This document shows positions 60,970-64,000 of a stretch of 64,000 bases of DNA, piece after piece (the first letter of the stretch is position 1; every line of letters starts with the position of its first letter). Below the pieces are notes generated by a model. The model was not told the DNA's origin. It made no database searches and was given only the letters and a program-made list of their open reading frames with translations. The translations under genes and the position numbers were made by a program. The stretch comes from UBA1444 sp964521625. GTDB lineage: Bacteria; Bacillota; Negativicutes; UBA1444. The stretch lies in contig CAZFSM010000003.1 of NCBI GenBank assembly GCA_964521625.1, forward strand, positions 62,001-126,000. Reading direction: 5' to 3'.

Positions 60970-62637
60970 TCACATTTTTTCCGGTGCATCTACACCGAGG
61001 ATCGTCAATGCATGTTTCAACACCCGCTGGGTTGCCGCCACCAAAGCCAACCGAGCCATTGTCAGTTCCGGTTCGACGCCCAGCACCCGACAGCCGTTGT
61101 AAAACGAGTGGAACAGGCCGGCCAGTTCATGGGCGAAGCGGGCAATGCGATGCGGCGCCCGGTCGCGGGCCGCGGCGGATATTTCTTCCGGATAATCGCC
61201 GAGCTTACGGATCAGATCCAGCTCAAACGGCGTCGACAGGCGTGATAGTTCAGCTTTGGCACTGTTGTCGAATACAATGCCGGCTTCGGTCATCTGACGG
61301 AAAATGCTGGCAATCCGGGCATGGGCGTACTGCACATAGTACACTGGATTGTCGTTGGAATGGGACTTTGCCAGGTCCAGATCAAAGTCCAGCTGGCTGT
61401 CCAGCGAACGCATAATGAAGAAATAACGCGCCGCATCGCGGCCGACCTCTTCAATCAATTCAGTCAGGGTGACGCCCTGGCCGGTCCGCTTAGACATCTT
61501 GACCAGTTCGCCGCCCTGATACAGCGAAACCATTTGCAGTATAAGCACTTCCAGCCGGGCTGGTTCATAGCCGAGCGCAGCCATGGCCGCTTTCATCCGC
61601 GGAATGTAACCATGATGGTCGGCGCCCCAGATATTGATCACAGTTTCAAAGCCGCGGCGGAATTTATTGTCGTGATAGGCAATATCAGAAGCAAGATAGG
61701 TTGGAATCCCATTGTCACGGACAATAACCCGGTCCTTGTCGTCGCCGAAATCGGTGCTGCGCAGCCAGAAAGCGCCGTCCTTGTCGTAGGCGTGTCCCTT
61801 CTCCCGCAGCTCGCGGCAAGCCGTCGCCACCGCATCGTCCTCGAACAGGGATCGTTCGCTGAACCACTCATCAAAGGTAACGCCGAACGACTCAAGGTCT
61901 TCCCGCAGCGCCAGCAGTTTTTCATCCAGCGCAATCTGTTTGAATACTTCCCGCCGATCGGCCGGACTCATCATCAGATAGCGGCTGCCCGCATTGTCGA
62001 TGATTCGCTGCGCTGTTTCAATAATATCTTTGCCGTGGTAGCCGTCTTCGGGAAAAACCACCGTCTGCCCGAGCAATTCCAGGTAACGGGCTTCCACCGA
62101 AGCAGACAGATTGTCGATCTGATTGCCGGCATCATTGATATAGAACTCTTTCTGCACATCATAGCCAGCCGCTTGCATCAGATTGGCCAGCGCGCTGCCG
62201 AAGGCGGCGCCGCGGCCGTGTCCCACGTGCAGCGGACCAGTCGGATTGGCGCTGACAAACTCAATCTGAATTTTTTGTTGTCGTCCTTCGGTCGTGTTGC
62301 CATAGGCCTCGCCCTGATCGAGAATTTCCTGCAGCAAAGTATATAACCAGTCCGGTTTTAGATAAAAATTGATAAAACCGGGACCGGCAATTTCTGTCCG
62401 CTCCAGCCAGGGACAATTCGTTAAGTTGAAAGTAGCTGCTGCAGAAATCGTTTGCGGGCTAGTCTTAAGATACCGCGCCGCCTGCATGGCAAAATTAGTG
62501 GAAAAATCACCAAAACTTTTCTCCGGCGGCACTTCCAGCAATACTTCCGGTAGTTCGCCTTTTGGCAGTGTTCCTGTATCCATGGCAACAGTTGTCGCCG
62601 CCGTTATTGCTCTTGCCAGCTGTTCCTTTATATTCAT
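60970..62637 (-). CDS. argS: Arginyl-tRNA synthetase
   Basis: Class I synthetase of 555 residues: the N-terminal Add-1 domain (about 1-105) contains EKSFGDFSTNFAMQAA; NPTGPLHVGHGRGAAFG carries the HIGH-type motif (HVGHG), KMSKRTGQGVTL the KMSKS-type motif, and a DALR anticodon-binding domain covers the last 115 residues. The ATG at 62637 follows AGGAGG by seven bases. It starts the argS-rpoE-pyrG-sppA run and has a good promoter. Confidence 0.96.
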   Translation of the reverse strand: MNIKEQLARAITAATTVAMDTGTLPKGELPEVLLEVPPEKSFGDFSTNFAMQAARYLKTSPQTISAAATFNLTNCPWLERTEIAGPGFINFYLKPDWLYTLLQEILDQGEAYGNTTEGRQQKIQIEFVSANPTGPLHVGHGRGAAFGSALANLMQAAGYDVQKEFYINDAGNQIDNLSASVEARYLELLGQTVVFPEDGYHGKDIIETAQRIIDNAGSRYLMMSPADRREVFKQIALDEKLLALREDLESFGVTFDEWFSERSLFEDDAVATACRELREKGHAYDKDGAFWLRSTDFGDDKDRVIVRDNGIPTYLASDIAYHDNKFRRGFETVINIWGADHHGYIPRMKAAMAALGYEPARLEVLILQMVSLYQGGELVKMSKRTGQGVTLTELIEEVGRDAARYFFIMRSLDSQLDFDLDLAKSHSNDNPVYYVQYAHARIASIFRQMTEAGIVFDNSAKAELSRLSTPFELDLIRKLGDYPEEISAAARDRAPHRIARFAHELAGLFHSFYNGCRVLGVEPELTMARLALVAATQRVLKHALTILGVDAPEKM

Positions 62638-62687
62638 CCACGTTCCTCCTGTGATTGGGCCAACCTTATTTTTGCAAACACGTGTCT

Positions 62688-62716
62688 ATTATAGCAGTAG
62701 TTGCGCCACTTGCCAA
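62688..62716 (-). promoter_or_regulatory. Sigma-A type promoter of argS
   Basis: On the minus strand -35 TTGGCA (62711-62716), 17-base spacer, perfect -10 TATAAT (62688-62693). The -35 lies inside a TTGCCAAT/ATTGGCAA inverted repeat (62709-62726), which may be the end of the preceding message or an operator. Confidence 0.75.
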
Positions 62717-62733
62717 TTCATTGGCAAATCAGC

Positions 62734-64000
62734 TCACAATGCCGATGCTATGGCTTCGGCGACTGTTTTCAGCACCAACCAGCGTGCATATTCTTTTGAA
62801 TTCGCTGCAACAACCGTCCATGGCGCCTTGCGGGTCGATGTCCGGAACAACATTTCATCCACCGCCAATTTGTAGGCGTCCCATTTTTCCCGGTTTCGCC
62901 AGTCTTCCGCAGTAATCTTCCACCGTTTCTCCAGCGTGTCTTCGCGTTCGCGGAACCGCAGCAGTTGCTCGTCTTTGTCGATATGAAGCCAGAATTTGAC
63001 GACCACTGCGCCATAATTAGTCAGTTGTTGTTCAAATTCATTGATTTCGCGGTAAGCCCGTCGCCAGTCCGTTTCCGGGCAAAAACCTTCAACACGCTCT
63101 ACCAGAACCCGACCATACCAGGTCCGGTCAAAAACGCTGATCCGCCCCGCAGCGGGGATGGCTTGCCAAAATCGCCACAAGTAATGGTGTGCTTTTTCGA
63201 TGTCATTGGGCGCCGCAACCGGAATCACCTCATAGCCACGCGGATCGAAGTGCTGTACCAGGCGTTTGATCGCGCCACCCTTGCCTGCCGCATCCCATCC
63301 TTCAAACAGGATGAGCACGGGAATTTTCTTCTTATAGCTCTCATAATGCATTTCATGCAGTTTTTTGCCAAAACGATCCATCGCTTTCTCATAGTCTTCC
63401 GGCTTCCACTCTTTAAGCATTGAAGCCCGATCAAGAATCGATGCTGTTTCTTTGCTGCTCTCGGCCAATTCCACTATCGCTGGCCTGAGAATTTTTTGTT
63501 GTTCCAGCCGGGCAATCTGCTGCTCGATAGCATGCGCTATCGTCTCGCAAATTTTCACGGCAGCAAACCGCCGGTCCATGGCGGCAACCGGAATCCATGG
63601 ACTGCAGTCCCGGTCGGTACGGCTCAGAGTTTCCTCAACAATCTCCGTATACTCCTCGTATTTACGATAACGTCGCCATTCCACTTCGCCGACCCGCCAG
63701 CGGGTAGCCGGGTCCTGTTCCAATTTTTGCATCCGCTGTTTCTGTTCTTTTTTAGTGATGTGCAGAAAGAACTTGAGCAAGATGCAGCCCGAATCAGTCA
63801 ACTGGCGCTCAAACGAAACAATCTCATCATAGGCCACGTTGATTTTTTCCGCCGGCGTCTGCCCATCAATCCGTTCCGCCAATACCCTGCTATACCAACT
63901 TTTGTCATAAATCATCAATTTACCGGCTGCCGGCAACGTATTCCAATATTGCCAAAGGAATGGATGGGCTGCCGTAGCGGCTTGACAGGTGTTGTTGGCA
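62734..64000 (-). CDS. Two-domain polyphosphate:AMP phosphotransferase (PPK2 family), 5' end missing
   Basis: The frame is open on the minus strand from base 64000 to the stop at 62734. The last 64 bases of the window still encode family sequence (HPFLWQYWNTLPAAG), so the start lies outside. Two PPK2 domains are fused. The N-terminal one lacks its Walker A in this window; the C-terminal one has FEGWDAAGKGGAIKRL, a VIPVAAPNDIEKAHHY segment and the lid FDRTWYGRVLVERVEG. Two-domain PPK2 enzymes phosphorylate AMP to ADP with polyphosphate (PAP). This would let stored polyphosphate feed the adenylate pool. Confidence 0.92.
   Translation of the reverse strand, partial: ANNTCQAATAAHPFLWQYWNTLPAAGKLMIYDKSWYSRVLAERIDGQTPAEKINVAYDEIVSFERQLTDSGCILLKFFLHITKKEQKQRMQKLEQDPATRWRVGEVEWRRYRKYEEYTEIVEETLSRTDRDCSPWIPVAAMDRRFAAVKICETIAHAIEQQIARLEQQKILRPAIVELAESSKETASILDRASMLKEWKPEDYEKAMDRFGKKLHEMHYESYKKKIPVLILFEGWDAAGKGGAIKRLVQHFDPRGYEVIPVAAPNDIEKAHHYLWRFWQAIPAAGRISVFDRTWYGRVLVERVEGFCPETDWRRAYREINEFEQQLTNYGAVVVKFWLHIDKDEQLLRFREREDTLEKRWKITAEDWRNREKWDAYKLAVDEMLFRTSTRKAPWTVVAANSKEYARWLVLKTVAEAIASAL

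Noticed and set aside
61321..62346. A 341-codon plus-strand open frame opposite argS
   Set aside because: Shadow of argS, whose synthetase motifs are clear; no start signal.
1..64000. CRISPR arrays, tRNA or rRNA genes, prophage and integrases
   Set aside because: I saw no regularly spaced repeat array, no tRNA or rRNA signature and no phage or integrase gene on either strand.

Overview
The window reads as chromosome from a diderm, spore-forming Firmicute of the Negativicutes, most like the Sporomusa group. Its core gene order is that of the Bacillus/Clostridium replication-proximal region: ispE-purR-glmU, ksgA-rnmV-yabE-tatD-metG-abrB, rsmI-yabB-yaaT-holB-yaaR-tmk, mfd-yabM-yabN, divIC-yabR and rpoE(delta)-pyrG. 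It also carries a TolC-type outer-membrane efflux protein, which only makes sense with an outer membrane. The species assignment is inference from content, since no rRNA lies in the window.

Layout. At 1-3.7 kb are glmU (3' end outside the window), purR, a GntR regulator and ispE. At 3.9-6.2 kb on the plus strand are an AbgB-like amidohydrolase and a YitT-family membrane protein. At 6.2-12.2 kb is a six-gene efflux operon (TetR, HlyD, two ABC ATPases, ABC-2 permease, TolC) with a strong promoter overlapped by a near-perfect palindrome. At 12.3-24.5 kb is a dense housekeeping block: a CAP-domain protein, rRNA, tRNA and replication genes, ending with an Orn/Lys/Arg decarboxylase-family gene preceded by a highly structured leader with a terminator.

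At 24.8-30.2 kb is a compact Tad-like (Flp) secretion/pilus locus: TadE, TadG-like protein, CpaF ATPase, one TadC-like membrane protein and a DUF192 protein. A paralogous TadG-like gene is divergent from it. A 640-base RNA-rich gap follows, holding a terminator, an unidentified structured element and a clear T-box leader that precedes an AlaR/AlaT-like regulator and aminotransferase pair. At 32.5-34.3 kb is a chemoreceptor.

At 34.4-44.4 kb are the phosphate genes, split in two: pstS-pstC-pstA, and then, after an EAL-CBS-GGDEF protein and divIC-yabR, a convergent set of phoR (plus strand) against phoB-pstB-phoU (minus strand). Both pstS and pstB have three TTAAC-type repeats at an exact 11-base period upstream. 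At 44.5-64 kb are pyruvate:ferredoxin oxidoreductase, yabN, yabM, mfd, a fructose-6-phosphate aldolase-like transaldolase, a large unfamiliar lipoprotein, sppA, pyrG, rpoE(delta), argS and a two-domain polyphosphate:AMP phosphotransferase cut by the window end.

Most of the window is ordinary housekeeping. The parts that deserve attention are the leader RNA before the decarboxylase, the structured element at 30.3-30.45 kb, the reduced Tad locus with its paralogous TadG pair and upstream terminator, the NodB-like lipoprotein, and the Pho promoter architecture.
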